Shown piece by piece: positions 47,404-56,053 of a stretch of DNA of 64,000 bases (position 1 is its first letter; every line of letters starts with the position of its first letter). Under the pieces are notes generated by a model. That model did not search any database. It worked only from the letters and a program-made list of their open reading frames with translations, and had not been told where the DNA came from. The DNA lies in assembly GCF_000719115.1 (NCBI RefSeq), contig NZ_JOEA01000002.1, positions 186,001 to 250,000 of the forward strand, written 5' to 3'. The position numbers and the translations under genes are program-made. This DNA comes from Lentzea albidocapillata. Its GTDB lineage: Bacteria; Actinomycetota; Actinomycetes; Mycobacteriales; Pseudonocardiaceae.

Positions 47404-48332
47404 TGCCGGCCTCCCCCACCGCTGTGCGGGAGCGGCCACGAACCCGGCCGCTGCCCGCGCCGGCCCCGCCCCGTCGCGGCGCCGTCCGGCGGCAGACGCA
47501 CCCGATGTGGTTCATGGCACCGGCGTTCGCCATCCTGCTCGTGTTCTTCTTCGTACCGACGCTGTTCAACTTCGTCTACGCGTTCACCGACTGGTCGGGC
47601 TTCAAGAGCGCGATCAACCCCGTGGGGCTGGACAACTTCACCCAGCTCGCGTCGGACGGCACGCTGCTGCGGGCGGTGCGGATCACCCTCGTCTACGCCG
47701 TGCTGGTCGCCCTGTTCCAGAACCTCTTCGGTTTCGGGCTCGCGGTACTGCTCGAACGGGACACCACGCTCAACCGGGTGGCGCGGATCTTCTTCCTGGT
47801 GCCCGTGCTGATGTCCGCGCTCGCCGTCGGCTACATCTTCCAGGCGTTGCTGAAACCACAGGGCAGCCTCAACAGTCTGCTGGGCATCGACTACGCCTGG
47901 CTCGGTGACACCACCTGGACGATCGTGGTGGTCGCGATGATCCACGCGTGGAAGTGGATGGGCCTGTCCATGCTCATCTACCTGGCGGGCCTGAAGACCA
48001 TCCCCGAGGACCTGCTGGAGGCGGCGCACATCGACGGCGCCTCCCGCACCAGGGCGTTCTGGTCGATCAGGTTCCCGCTGCTGGCACCCGCGGTCACGTT
48101 CAACGTGGCCACGGCGTTGCTGGGGTCGATGAACGGGTTCGACATCGTCCAGGCCACGACCGGCGGAGGCCCGGCGCGCACCACCGAGATCCTCAACATC
48201 TTCATCTACCGCACCTTCGGGCAGGGCCTGTTCGCCCAGGCCACCGCGATGAGCCTGGTGCTGTTCCTGCTCGTCGCCCTGCTGGCGTTCCCCGTGATCC
48301 GCATGCTGCGCAGGCGGGAGGAGGTCCTTTGA
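47403..48332 (+). CDS. Sugar ABC transporter permease (MalF type)
   Basis: 309 residues with six predicted membrane helices, after a basic Pro-rich cytoplasmic start. The permease loop EAAHIDGASRTRAFWSIRFPLLAP is the EAA motif that contacts the ATPase. The ATG at 47403 overlaps the stop of the binding-protein gene. It forms the channel together with the next permease. No ATPase gene is nearby, so a shared ATPase (MsiK type in actinobacteria) is probably used. Confidence 0.93.
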   Translation: MPASPTAVRERPRTRPLPAPAPPRRGAVRRQTHPMWFMAPAFAILLVFFFVPTLFNFVYAFTDWSGFKSAINPVGLDNFTQLASDGTLLRAVRITLVYAVLVALFQNLFGFGLAVLLERDTTLNRVARIFFLVPVLMSALAVGYIFQALLKPQGSLNSLLGIDYAWLGDTTWTIVVVAMIHAWKWMGLSMLIYLAGLKTIPEDLLEAAHIDGASRTRAFWSIRFPLLAPAVTFNVATALLGSMNGFDIVQATTGGGPARTTEILNIFIYRTFGQGLFAQATAMSLVLFLLVALLAFPVIRMLRRREEVL

Positions 48333-49150
48333 CCAGGTTCTGGACCAGGGCGCAGCCCGTCGCGGCGATCGCGCTCGTGCTCGTCGTGATCGGTGTCCCG
48401 CTGTGGCTGGTGGTGGTGACAGCGGCGAAGTCCCAGGGCGAGGCGCTCGACCCGGACCTGTCACTGCCGCGGGACTGGCGGTTGCTGGAGAACCTGCGGC
48501 AGGTGTGGGACGAGGGCGAGGTGCCCACCGCGTTCCTCGGCAGTCTGCTGGTCGTCGTGCCGACGGTCGCGTTGCTGCTGACGTTCGGGGCGATGGCGGC
48601 CTGGATCCTGGCCCGCCGCGCGACCCGGCTGAACGCCGTGCTGTACGCGTTGGGCATCAGCGGCATCGTGCTGCCGCCGGCCGTCGTCACGGTCGTCCTG
48701 CTGCTGCGCCAGCTCGGGCTCGCGGGCAGCGCGGCCGGCATGATCGGCGTCTACACGGGCATCTACCTGTCCACGGTGATCTTCTTCGTCACCGGCTTCG
48801 TGCGGACCATCCCGCCGGCGCTGGAGGAGGCCGCCCAGATCGACGGCGCGGGCCCGTTCACGGTGTTCTGGCGGGTCGTACTGCCGCTGCTGCGGCCGGT
48901 GCTCGCCACCGCCACGATCCTGATCTGCCTCTACGTGTGGAACGACGTGTTCTACGCCTTCTTCGTCATCGGCGGCCGGCTCGACACCCTGCCGCTGAAC
49001 CTGTTCCGCGTGGCGAGTGCCGGTCTGTACCTCAACAACTGGCATCTGATCTTCGCCTACGTCGTGCTGATGAGCCTGCCACTCGTCGTCGTGCTCGCCG
49101 TCGCCCAGCGCAGGATCATCGCGGGCATCACGGGCGGCGCCGTCAAATGA
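48329..49150 (+). CDS. Sugar ABC transporter permease (MalG type)
   Basis: 273 residues from TTG 48329, overlapping the previous stop. Six predicted helices and the EAA motif (EEAAQIDGAGPFTVFWRVVLPLLRP) identify the second permease. Its partner is the permease just upstream. Its last codons overlap an in-frame ATG of the following gene. Confidence 0.93.
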   Translation: MTRFWTRAQPVAAIALVLVVIGVPLWLVVVTAAKSQGEALDPDLSLPRDWRLLENLRQVWDEGEVPTAFLGSLLVVVPTVALLLTFGAMAAWILARRATRLNAVLYALGISGIVLPPAVVTVVLLLRQLGLAGSAAGMIGVYTGIYLSTVIFFVTGFVRTIPPALEEAAQIDGAGPFTVFWRVVLPLLRPVLATATILICLYVWNDVFYAFFVIGGRLDTLPLNLFRVASAGLYLNNWHLIFAYVVLMSLPLVVVLAVAQRRIIAGITGGAVK

Positions 49151-49167
49151 TCCCGAATGGAGCTGCT

Positions 49168-51687
49168 ATGCGTTTCCCTGCCTGCGCGGTAGTTGCCGCG
49201 TTAGTGCTCACCACCCTGTCACCACCGGTCGCGGTCGCCGCGACCGAAACAGTGCGCGTGGACCTCGCTTCGACGACGGGCAAGTTCCGCGGCGGCGCCA
49301 CGGGCATGCTGTACGGCTTGGGCGATGCCGGTGTCCCGTCCCAGGACCTGGTCGCGGGCATGCGTCTGCGCAGCATCTCGCAGAAGGCGCCGGACGGGGA
49401 CCAGCACCCGAACGGCGACGCGCTGAAGCTCGCCGACGAGTTCTTCGCCACGGGTGGCACCGAGATGCACATCTACTCGCAGGACGCGTACAGCAAGTGG
49501 CCCTACGAGGACCTCGGCATCGACGACTACGTCGCCAGGTTGCGGCCGCAGCTGGAGAAGGTCGCCCAGCGCCCTGACCGCGACCGGTTCGTGTGGACGA
49601 TCTTCAACGAGCCGGACGGCATCTGGTACTCGGACTGGGCGAACAAGAAGCAGAAGTTCTTCGCCGACTGGACCAGGGTCTACCGGCTGGTGAAGTCCGT
49701 GCTGCCCAACGCGCGCATCACCGGCATCGGCGAGACCCGGTACCGCGCGGACCACCTGCGCGAGTTCCTCACCTACGCCAAGGCGAACAACGTGCTGCCG
49801 GAGATCACCAGCTGGCACGAGCTCGGCCCCGACTCGCTGGCGCTCTACCGCGGCCACCACGCGGAGTACCGCGAGATGGAACGGCAGCTCGGCATCTCGC
49901 CGAGGGAGATCGTGATCAACGAGTACTCCAACCGGCGGGACACCTCGGTGCCCGGCCAGATGGTCCAGTGGATCACCATGCTGGAAGACACCAAAGTGGA
50001 CGGTCACATGGCGTTCTGGTCCATGGCCGGCAACCTCAGCGACCACGCCGTGCGGGCCGGCCGTGCCAACGGTGGCTGGTGGCTCACCAAGTGGTACGGC
50101 GACCTGTCCGGCGACACCGTCAAGGTGACGCCGCCGCAGCCGAACACGAGGGACACGGTGCAGGGACTGGCCACCCGTGATCGCGACCGGGCGACCGTGC
50201 TGCTCGGCGGCACGGCGAACGCGGTGAACGTCGCTCTCACGGGCATCGACCGCAAGGTCTTCGGCGACCAGGTCGACGTGCGCGTCTCCAAGATCGGCTG
50301 GACCGGTTACGAGGGTGACGCCGGCCAGCCGCCGGTCGTCGCGGCCTCCAGGGTCCGCGTGGCGAACGGCAACGCCACCATCGCCGTGCCGGGAGGCGAC
50401 CGGCTCGCCGCCTACCAGGTGATCGTCACGCCGGCCGGCTCCGGCGCGCCGCCGGTCGCGAACGCGCCGTGGCAGGCGAGCTACGAAGCCGAGAACGGCC
50501 TGGTGGAGAACGCTCAGGTGTACACCCAGGACGACGGCTCCGGTTCCTGGGACATGGCCATGCGCTACACCACGTCGGGCCGCAAGGACGTCGGTTCCAT
50601 GAACCGGCCGGACTCCCGCGTCACCGTCAACGTGACCGTGCCGCGCACCGGCACCTACAAACTCGGCACGTTCTACGGCACCAACGCGTTCGTCGGTCAG
50701 CAGGCCCTCTACGTGGACGACACCCACGTGCGGAACCTCGTCCTGCCCGCGACCCTCAACTGGACCTATCGCGGCAGGTACGACACCACCGTCGGGCTCA
50801 CCGCGGGCACGCACCGGATCTCGTTGCGCACCAGCGGTCCCGGTGGCCATCTCGGCGGCTCGGCGGACATCACGCTCGACCGCCTGGACCTGACCGAGGT
50901 CACCGGCCCGGAACGGACCACGTACCCGCTGTCCGACGCGCGTGGTTCCAGCCGCAGCGGAGTCCTGCGTGCCGGAGAGTCCGCCACCACCTACGTGTCC
51001 GCGGCCGAGGACGGCTACTACCGCCTGGACACCTCGTGGACGGCGACCGGGCGCGGCACCCTGGGACTCACCCTCTCCGGCCGCCGCGTCGCCGGTGCCG
51101 ACCAGACCGCCACCTGCGCGGGCTCCTGGAACGGCAGCACGACGGTGCACCTGAAGGCGGGCATCACCGAGGTCAAGCTCTCCAACGAGGGCCGCACCCC
51201 ACTCGTCACCGGCACTCTCACCGTGACACGCGACGCCGCGGCCGACCGGAACACGGTCCGCGTCGAGGCCGAGGCGGGACAGCTCGCGGGCGGCGCGGCG
51301 ATCGCGTCGAGCCCCTGGGCGTCCGGTGGCTCCTACGTCAGCTACGTCGGCAACAACGGCACGCTGACGGTTCCGCGTACCGGAGCGGCCGGGCAGTACG
51401 ACCTGACCGTCGCCTATGCCCAGGCGGACAAGAACACCGGGCACGCCTACAACACCGACATCATCAACCGGTCACTCGTCGCCACCGAGGCGGGCGGCAA
51501 GGCGACTGCCGCGCGGTACCGCCACAACTACACGTGGGACGGCTTCTGGCTGGAAACGTCCCCGCTCGACCTGGCCACCCGAGGCGGCGCGGTGACCTTC
51601 GGCAATCCGGCGGCGTGGGGGCCGAACATCGACTGGGTCCAGTTCGCACCGCTGGTCGTGGCGAACAACGTGACGCGCCGGCGCTGA
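49168..51687 (+). CDS. Secreted clan GH-A glycoside hydrolase with carbohydrate-binding modules
   Basis: 839 residues. Signal peptide (MRFPACAVVAALVLTTLSPPVAVAA). The catalytic domain (to ~residue 410) carries FVWTIFNEPDGIWYSD with the probable acid/base Glu and PREIVINEYSNRR with the probable nucleophile Glu, a GH-A pattern close to GH39/GH30-like enzymes. Two C-terminal CBM35/CBM6-like beta-sandwiches follow, starting near YEAENG and VEAEAG. ATG 49168 is chosen for the GGAG 5 nt upstream; ATG 49147 overlaps the permease stop and is an alternative. It probably breaks a polysaccharide outside the cell to feed the transporter. The exact substrate is not known. Confidence 0.82.
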   Translation: MRFPACAVVAALVLTTLSPPVAVAATETVRVDLASTTGKFRGGATGMLYGLGDAGVPSQDLVAGMRLRSISQKAPDGDQHPNGDALKLADEFFATGGTEMHIYSQDAYSKWPYEDLGIDDYVARLRPQLEKVAQRPDRDRFVWTIFNEPDGIWYSDWANKKQKFFADWTRVYRLVKSVLPNARITGIGETRYRADHLREFLTYAKANNVLPEITSWHELGPDSLALYRGHHAEYREMERQLGISPREIVINEYSNRRDTSVPGQMVQWITMLEDTKVDGHMAFWSMAGNLSDHAVRAGRANGGWWLTKWYGDLSGDTVKVTPPQPNTRDTVQGLATRDRDRATVLLGGTANAVNVALTGIDRKVFGDQVDVRVSKIGWTGYEGDAGQPPVVAASRVRVANGNATIAVPGGDRLAAYQVIVTPAGSGAPPVANAPWQASYEAENGLVENAQVYTQDDGSGSWDMAMRYTTSGRKDVGSMNRPDSRVTVNVTVPRTGTYKLGTFYGTNAFVGQQALYVDDTHVRNLVLPATLNWTYRGRYDTTVGLTAGTHRISLRTSGPGGHLGGSADITLDRLDLTEVTGPERTTYPLSDARGSSRSGVLRAGESATTYVSAAEDGYYRLDTSWTATGRGTLGLTLSGRRVAGADQTATCAGSWNGSTTVHLKAGITEVKLSNEGRTPLVTGTLTVTRDAAADRNTVRVEAEAGQLAGGAAIASSPWASGGSYVSYVGNNGTLTVPRTGAAGQYDLTVAYAQADKNTGHAYNTDIINRSLVATEAGGKATAARYRHNYTWDGFWLETSPLDLATRGGAVTFGNPAAWGPNIDWVQFAPLVVANNVTRRR

Positions 51688-51706
51688 CGGTTCGGGTCGC
51701 ACGGGC

Positions 51707-51740
51707 GGGTACCGGCCGCCGATCCTGTCGGCCGGTACCC
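51707..51740. terminator. Strong hairpin terminator after the galactoside operon
   Basis: GGGTACCGGCCG (51707-51718) and CGGCCGGTACCC (51729-51740) are perfect 12-bp complementary arms around a 10-nt loop, 20 bp after the hydrolase stop. It ends the operon that begins with the alpha-galactosidase. Confidence 0.75.
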
Positions 51741-51817
51741 GGATCTCCCCGTGGCGATTGGTGCGGACGCCCGCCCCGACCGGTTGGCGTCCGCATCACA
51801 CAGTCTGCCGGAAACCC

Positions 51818-51832
51818 GCACTGTGCAACCTT
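51818..51832. repeat. 15-bp direct repeat, copy 1
   Basis: GCACTGTGCAACCTT here recurs at 52204-52218, and the similarity continues for about 15 bp more (R-CGA, then CCTTYCGA). The pair flanks the small minus-strand CxxC gene. It could be a binding-site pair or a short insertion scar. Confidence 0.5.
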
Positions 51833-51864
51833 GCGAGGCCCTTTCGATGGGATCTCGTTGTCGT

Positions 51865-52065
51865 CTACTCGTTGCCGACGCAGGTGGTGCAGTAATGGGG
51901 CCCCAACGGGCGGTCCGAACCGGCCCAGCCCGCGACGTCCGCCTGCAGCCAGAGCAGGTCCCACGCGATGGGGCCGGTGCTGCTGGTGCGGCGCGACCGC
52001 CCGCAGCCGTCACACACGAGGATCGTTCCCGCGCTGCCCTCGTCGGCGGTTGGCATGCCCGTCAC
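51865..52065 (-). CDS. Small CxxC zinc-ribbon-like protein
   Basis: 66 residues from GTG 52065, AAAGG about 10 nt upstream. It contains two CxxC pairs (LVCDGCGRSRR near the start and HYCTTCVGNE at the end) separated by a Trp-rich middle (IAWDLLWLQADVAGWAG), a pattern fitting a tetracysteine zinc site. The function is unknown. It lies alone on the minus strand between the hydrolase and the two-component genes, between the two 15-bp repeats. Confidence 0.55.
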   Translation of the reverse strand: MTGMPTADEGSAGTILVCDGCGRSRRTSSTGPIAWDLLWLQADVAGWAGSDRPLGPHYCTTCVGNE

Positions 52066-52203
52066 GCTGATACGGCCTTTCTTCGTGCAGCAGGCACCGG
52101 CCGCAGCTCGGCGGCCGGTGCCTGGCCTTCCCCGGAATCACTGTCGCAGGCACACGCGCCCCCGACGGGCGTGAGCCCGCGGTGCCAAGCATGCCCGATA
52201 CAT

Positions 52204-52218
52204 GCACTGTGCAACCTT
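52204..52218. repeat. 15-bp direct repeat, copy 2
   Basis: Second exact copy of GCACTGTGCAACCTT, 386 bp from the first and 100 bp before the response-regulator start. The core ATGCACTGTGCAA is close to a dyad and might be a site for that regulator. Confidence 0.5.
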
Positions 52219-52317
52219 ACGAACTCCTTCCGAAGGCACGCAGGCCTTCGCGGATGCGTCCACCATGACAACGTGGTAGAAGCAGCAGCACTGAAACTCC
52301 CGGACGAAAAGCAGGAC

Positions 52318-53001
52318 ATGGACTTCTCCGTGCTGCTCGTGGACGACGACGAGCGAATTCGCCAGGCTCTCGGTCTCGCACTGGCGGACGAGGGCTTCGC
52401 GGTCGAGGAGGCTGTGTCCGGCGAGGACGCTCTGCGCCGCCTCGGCACCGACCTCTTCGACGTCGTCCTGCTCGATCTCATGCTGCCCGGTGTGGACGGC
52501 CTGCAGGTGTGCCGGACGCTGCGCGACCAGGGAGATCTGCCGATCATCATCGTCACGGCGCGCACCGACACCCCTGACGTCATCGCGGGCCTGGAGGCCG
52601 GCGCCGACGACTACGTGACCAAGCCGCTGGTCGCCAGCGAGCTCGCGGCCCGCATCCGGGCCCTCCTGCGACGACGCGGCGGCCCGGCGCAGAACATCTC
52701 GCATCGGATCGAGGACCTGGAGATCTGGCCCGACGAAGGGGTCGTCCACCGTGGCGGTGAGGAGATCCGGCTGACCCGCACCGAGTTCCGCCTGCTCGTG
52801 GAACTGGCCGCGGCGGGCGGGAAGATCGTGACGAGGGAGCAGTTGCTGCATCGGGTGTGGGGCTACGACTACTACGGCGACACGCGGCTGCTCCACGTGC
52901 ACATCCGCAGGCTCCGGACCAAGATCGAGCACAACGCGGACGACCCGGTGTTCGTCCTGACCGTGCGCGGTTCCGGCTACAAGATCGGCCCGCCACGATG
53001 A
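52318..53001 (+). CDS. OmpR-family response regulator
   Basis: 227 residues. The receiver domain has the acidic pair in LLVDDDERIRQAL, the phospho-acceptor Asp in VVLLDLMLPGVDGLQV and the Lys in DYVTKPL. The C-terminal winged helix is EIRLTRTEFRLLVELAAAGGKIVTREQLLHRVWGYDYYGDTRLLHVHIRRLRTKI. The partner kinase starts at an ATGA overlap. An in-frame GTG at 52273 would add 15 residues; ATG 52318 is preferred because the receiver domain then starts normally. The inducing signal is unknown. Confidence 0.93.
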   Translation: MDFSVLLVDDDERIRQALGLALADEGFAVEEAVSGEDALRRLGTDLFDVVLLDLMLPGVDGLQVCRTLRDQGDLPIIIVTARTDTPDVIAGLEAGADDYVTKPLVASELAARIRALLRRRGGPAQNISHRIEDLEIWPDEGVVHRGGEEIRLTRTEFRLLVELAAAGGKIVTREQLLHRVWGYDYYGDTRLLHVHIRRLRTKIEHNADDPVFVLTVRGSGYKIGPPR

Positions 53002-54365
53002 CGGTGCGCCGTCCCTCGTTGCGCTGGAGGGTCGCCGCCGCGCTCGGCCTGGGCTCGTTCCTGGTCACCAGCCTCCTGGCCGTCGCCACCTGGAACCTCG
53101 CGTCCGACTACATGCTGCGGCAACGCCTGCAGGCCACGACGCGTCAGGCCGAGGTCAACCTGCGGCTGGTCGAGGGAGCCGTGCGCGCGGAGTCGGACGG
53201 CCTGACCGAACTGCTCACCGGCCTGACCACCGATCCCGACTCGACCATCATGCTGTTCCGCGCGGGCGAGGTGCTGACGAGCGGACGGCAGGTCGATCCC
53301 GGCGTGGTGCCGGACGATCTTCTGTCGCTGGCCCGCAGCGGTGTTCCGGCACGGCAGCGGCTGCACGCCGACGGCATCCCCGTGCTCGCGGTGGCCCAGC
53401 CCCTCACCACTACCAGAGGCCTTTACGTGGAGCTCTTCCCGCTCGTCCAGCTCGACCGCACGTTCCGGTTCCTCAGCGGCCTGCTGATCGCCGGAACGGT
53501 GCTGAGCGGCCTGATCGGGATGGCACTCGGCTCCTGGGCCAGCAGACGGGCGTTGCGGCCGTTGAGCCAGCTGACCGTCGCCGCGTCCCGCATCGCGGGT
53601 GGTGACCTGAAGGCACGGCTGCCCGACCAGGCCGATCCCGATCTCGCTCCGCTCGCCACCACGTTCAACTCCACCGCCGACGCGCTGGAGCAACGGGTGC
53701 TGCGCGACGCCCGGTTCGCCGGCGACGTCAGCCACGAACTGCGATCACCGCTCACGACGATGGTGAACGCGGCCGCCGTGCTGCGCCGCAGACAGGCCGA
53801 ACTGCCCGGCACGGCGGGCAAGGCACTCGGCCTGCTCACGTCCGAAGTGGACAGGTTCGCGCGCATGGTGGTCGACCTGATGGAGATCAGCCGCGCCGAC
53901 CAGGACGGTGACCTGGAGGCGTTCGAGCCACTCGACGTCGGCGGGCTCGTTCACGGCGTCGCGGGCATCCGCCTGGGCGAGGACGTCGAGATCGTCGTCG
54001 ACCCGCCTTCACCGCTGGTGCTCGGAGACCGCCGCAGACTGGACCGGGTCGTCGGCAACCTCATCGAGAACGCCGAATGCCATGCGGGAGGCGCGGTCCG
54101 GCTCGCCGTGCTCCGCCACGAGGGCAACGTCCGGCTGGAGGTCGACGACGCGGGTCCCGGTGTGCCGGGCGAGATGCGCGCGCAGGTGTTCGAGCGCTTC
54201 ACCCGTGGTAGCAGGGCAGGCAGCCGGGGCACGGGTGCCGGCAGCGGACTCGGCCTCGCGCTCGTCGCCGAGCACGTCCGCCGCCACGACGGGCAGGTGT
54301 GGGTGGAGGACCGGCCAGGCGGCGGGGCGAGGTTCGTCGTGGAGATCCCGGAAGCCGCGTCATGA
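52998..54365 (+). CDS. Membrane histidine kinase partner of the response regulator
   Basis: 455 residues. Two membrane helices (about residues 12-32 and 155-178) flank an extracytoplasmic sensor domain. Then come a HAMP linker (RRALRPLSQLTVAASRIAGGDL), the phospho-acceptor box FAGDVSHELRSPLTTM, and ATP-binding motifs (NLIENAECHA, VDDAGPGVPGEMR, GSGLGLALVAEHV). The ATG overlaps the regulator stop, and the end overlaps the lipoprotein gene. It likely senses an envelope signal. Confidence 0.93.
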   Translation: MTVRRPSLRWRVAAALGLGSFLVTSLLAVATWNLASDYMLRQRLQATTRQAEVNLRLVEGAVRAESDGLTELLTGLTTDPDSTIMLFRAGEVLTSGRQVDPGVVPDDLLSLARSGVPARQRLHADGIPVLAVAQPLTTTRGLYVELFPLVQLDRTFRFLSGLLIAGTVLSGLIGMALGSWASRRALRPLSQLTVAASRIAGGDLKARLPDQADPDLAPLATTFNSTADALEQRVLRDARFAGDVSHELRSPLTTMVNAAAVLRRRQAELPGTAGKALGLLTSEVDRFARMVVDLMEISRADQDGDLEAFEPLDVGGLVHGVAGIRLGEDVEIVVDPPSPLVLGDRRRLDRVVGNLIENAECHAGGAVRLAVLRHEGNVRLEVDDAGPGVPGEMRAQVFERFTRGSRAGSRGTGAGSGLGLALVAEHVRRHDGQVWVEDRPGGGARFVVEIPEAAS

Positions 54366-54556
54366 GAGCCGTCATCGTCGCGACCATGTTCCTGCTCACC
54401 ACCACCGCATGCGGTGTGTCCACACAGGACGAGCCAGAACCGATCGGCACCTCGGCGACGGGTGAGGCGCCTACTCCCGTGGTGACGCAACGACCCCATT
54501 CACCGCCTGAGCTCACGTCGACCACACCCGGCACGCCGACGGCGACCACTCCCTAA
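54362..54556 (+). CDS. Small lipoprotein, third gene of the two-component operon
   Basis: 64 residues starting with an ATGA overlap. The signal MRAVIVATMFLLTTTACG ends in a lipobox, followed by a Pro/Thr-rich, low-complexity tail. Its TAA stop (54554-54556) lies at the left edge of the mobile element; at the empty site CTAG the stop would have been TAG in the same place, so the insertion did not alter the protein. Coupling to the kinase suggests an accessory sensor lipoprotein. Function unknown. Confidence 0.75.
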   Translation: MRAVIVATMFLLTTTACGVSTQDEPEPIGTSATGEAPTPVVTQRPHSPPELTSTTPGTPTATTP

Positions 54557-54716
54557 GGCCTGTATCGAAGTCTGATCCGCGACAGCCGGGCCCGAGGCGG
54601 CCCCTGGCGGCACGGGCGAACGACCCACATACAACACCGGTATGCGGGCCGTTCGCCCGCACCACCAGAAACCACCTCAAGCGCGACTCTCATCGAACCA
54701 GACTTCGATACAGGCC
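54557..54716. mobile_element. MITE-like element, copy 2 (inverted relative to copy 1)
   Basis: About 160 bp with terminal repeats GGCCTGTATCGAAGTC at the left and GACTTCGATACAGGCC at the right. Its reverse complement aligns along its whole length with the element at 13355-13515. Flanking sequence is CTAA at the left and TAG at the right, so the target duplication is imperfect, consistent with an older insertion. The central hairpin keeps the CATAC/GTATG tip, but its stem reads GGGCGAACG instead of GGCCGACAG, with matching changes in the opposite arm. Confidence 0.85.
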
Positions 54717-54799
54717 TAGTGAGCGATCGTTAGCCATTCGTAGGTTCACATCAGCGGCGATTCGGACAGGATGGGAGAAATCTGCCGGGAGGACACGTT

Positions 54800-55219
54800 T
54801 TGACTCGAAGCCGTTCCATGCCCGCCGACGCGGAGGCCGTCTTCGGCGTCCTCTCCGACCTCGAACACATGACCAGCTGGCTGCCCGGATCCGTCGAGAT
54901 CGAGCTGTCCGGGCCAGGCCTCATCCGGGTCTGGCTGCCCGGCCGCCACGCTGACCTCGATCTGCAGCGTCAGGTCACCATCGACTGGGACCTGCTGCGC
55001 ATCTCTTGGGGCAACGAGCCGATGACCAGCTGCACCGGCACCCTTCAGGTGCTACGGCTCGCCCACGACCGCAGTGCGGTGACCGTGCGGCTGACCGGTG
55101 CGCCAGGGGCGTCGGCGAGCAGCGTCGACGACTGGGTCGAGGCCGCGCTCAACGCACTCGAAACGGTCATCGCGACCGAATGCCCCATCCCGCAGCAGAT
55201 GCGCCTGGCGGCACGGTGA
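54800..55219 (+). CDS. SRPBCC-family protein
   Basis: 139 residues from TTG 54800 with GGGAGG upstream. It starts TRSRSMPADAEAVFGVLSDLEHMTSWLPGSVEIEL, the SRPBCC opening, and ends with a helix (DDWVEAALNALETVIATE). It is not closely similar to the SRPBCC protein at 36.7 kb. Followed closely by a MarR gene on the same strand. Ligand unknown. Confidence 0.75.
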   Translation: MTRSRSMPADAEAVFGVLSDLEHMTSWLPGSVEIELSGPGLIRVWLPGRHADLDLQRQVTIDWDLLRISWGNEPMTSCTGTLQVLRLAHDRSAVTVRLTGAPGASASSVDDWVEAALNALETVIATECPIPQQMRLAAR

Positions 55220-55250
55220 TCACCGTCCGGGACTGCGGTAGAACTGTGGC

Positions 55251-55733
55251 ATGTCCCGGCCCAAGGTCGACGCCAGCGACGTCGACGCGCTCACGGACGC
55301 GGTGCTGACCGCGTCACGTCTGTTGGTCGCGGTGTCGGCGCGATCGCTCGCCGCGGTCGAGGAGACGATCACGCTGCCGCAGTTCCGGCTGCTCGTCATC
55401 CTGGACAGCAGAGGGATGATGAGACTCACCTCGCTCGCCGAACTGCTGGACGTCAACCCGTCCACGGTGACGCGCATGGTCGATCGGCTGGTCACGACGG
55501 GCATGATCGCGCGCCAGGCCAACCCGGCGACCCGCCGCGAGGTGGTGGTGGACCTGACCGCCGAAGGCCGCCGTGTCGTGCGCGGAGTGACGCGCCGGAG
55601 GCGATCGGCGATCAGCCGGATCGTGGCGAGGATGTCCGAGGACGAACGGCGCGGGCTCGTCGGCGCACTGGCCGCGTTCACGGAGGCAGGCGGCGAACCC
55701 GCGGTGAACGCGGGCGATCAAGCCTGGATCTGA
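55251..55733 (+). CDS. MarR-family transcriptional regulator
   Basis: 160 residues. The winged helix is visible in LTSLAELLDVNPSTVTRMVDRLVTTGMIARQANPATRREVVVDLTAEGRRVV, preceded by the ITLPQFRLLVIL helix. MarR proteins are dimeric repressors that respond to small molecules. It starts 31 bp after the SRPBCC stop, so the two may form an operon, and the SRPBCC protein might bind the ligand or the regulator might control it. Confidence 0.9.
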   Translation: MSRPKVDASDVDALTDAVLTASRLLVAVSARSLAAVEETITLPQFRLLVILDSRGMMRLTSLAELLDVNPSTVTRMVDRLVTTGMIARQANPATRREVVVDLTAEGRRVVRGVTRRRRSAISRIVARMSEDERRGLVGALAAFTEAGGEPAVNAGDQAWI

Positions 55734-55900
55734 CCAGAGCTCTGCGTCCTGGCCCTGCTCGCTGCTGATCCCACCCGTGGACTTCCGCGTCAACCACACA
55801 TGCCACTCCACCCGGAACCTCACCGTGAGACGACGGATCGAATGGGTGACCGCGAAGTACAGGCGGGGTGAACGTCACAGCGTCCACCCCGCATCGCTCG

Positions 55901-56020
55901 TCACAGCATGGCGTTCAGCAGAACAGTGAGCAGGACCGACAGCACCACGGAGATCACCAGCATCGTCAGGCATCCCGCGCGGCCACCCAGGAACTCGACC
56001 CGGGTGTTACCGAAGCGCAT
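55901..56020 (-). CDS. 39-residue single-helix membrane protein
   Basis: The minus-strand frame starts MRFGNTRVEFLGGRAGCLTM and continues with one hydrophobic helix (LVISVVLSVLLTVLLNAML), ending at TGA 55901-55903. The pattern of a short charged lead, FLGGRAGCL and a single C-terminal helix occurs in small actinobacterial membrane proteins. It lies 33 bp after the WGxxGxxG gene on the same strand, so the two may be co-transcribed. Function unknown. Confidence 0.55.
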   Translation of the reverse strand: MRFGNTRVEFLGGRAGCLTMLVISVVLSVLLTVLLNAML

Positions 56021-56053
56021 GGCCGACTTTCGCGCCTACCACCTCCGCTCGCA

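Noticed and set aside
49168..51687. Assigning the secreted hydrolase as an alpha-galactosidase or beta-mannanase from its operon
   Set aside because: The catalytic domain supports only clan GH-A; the substrate cannot be fixed from the motifs seen.
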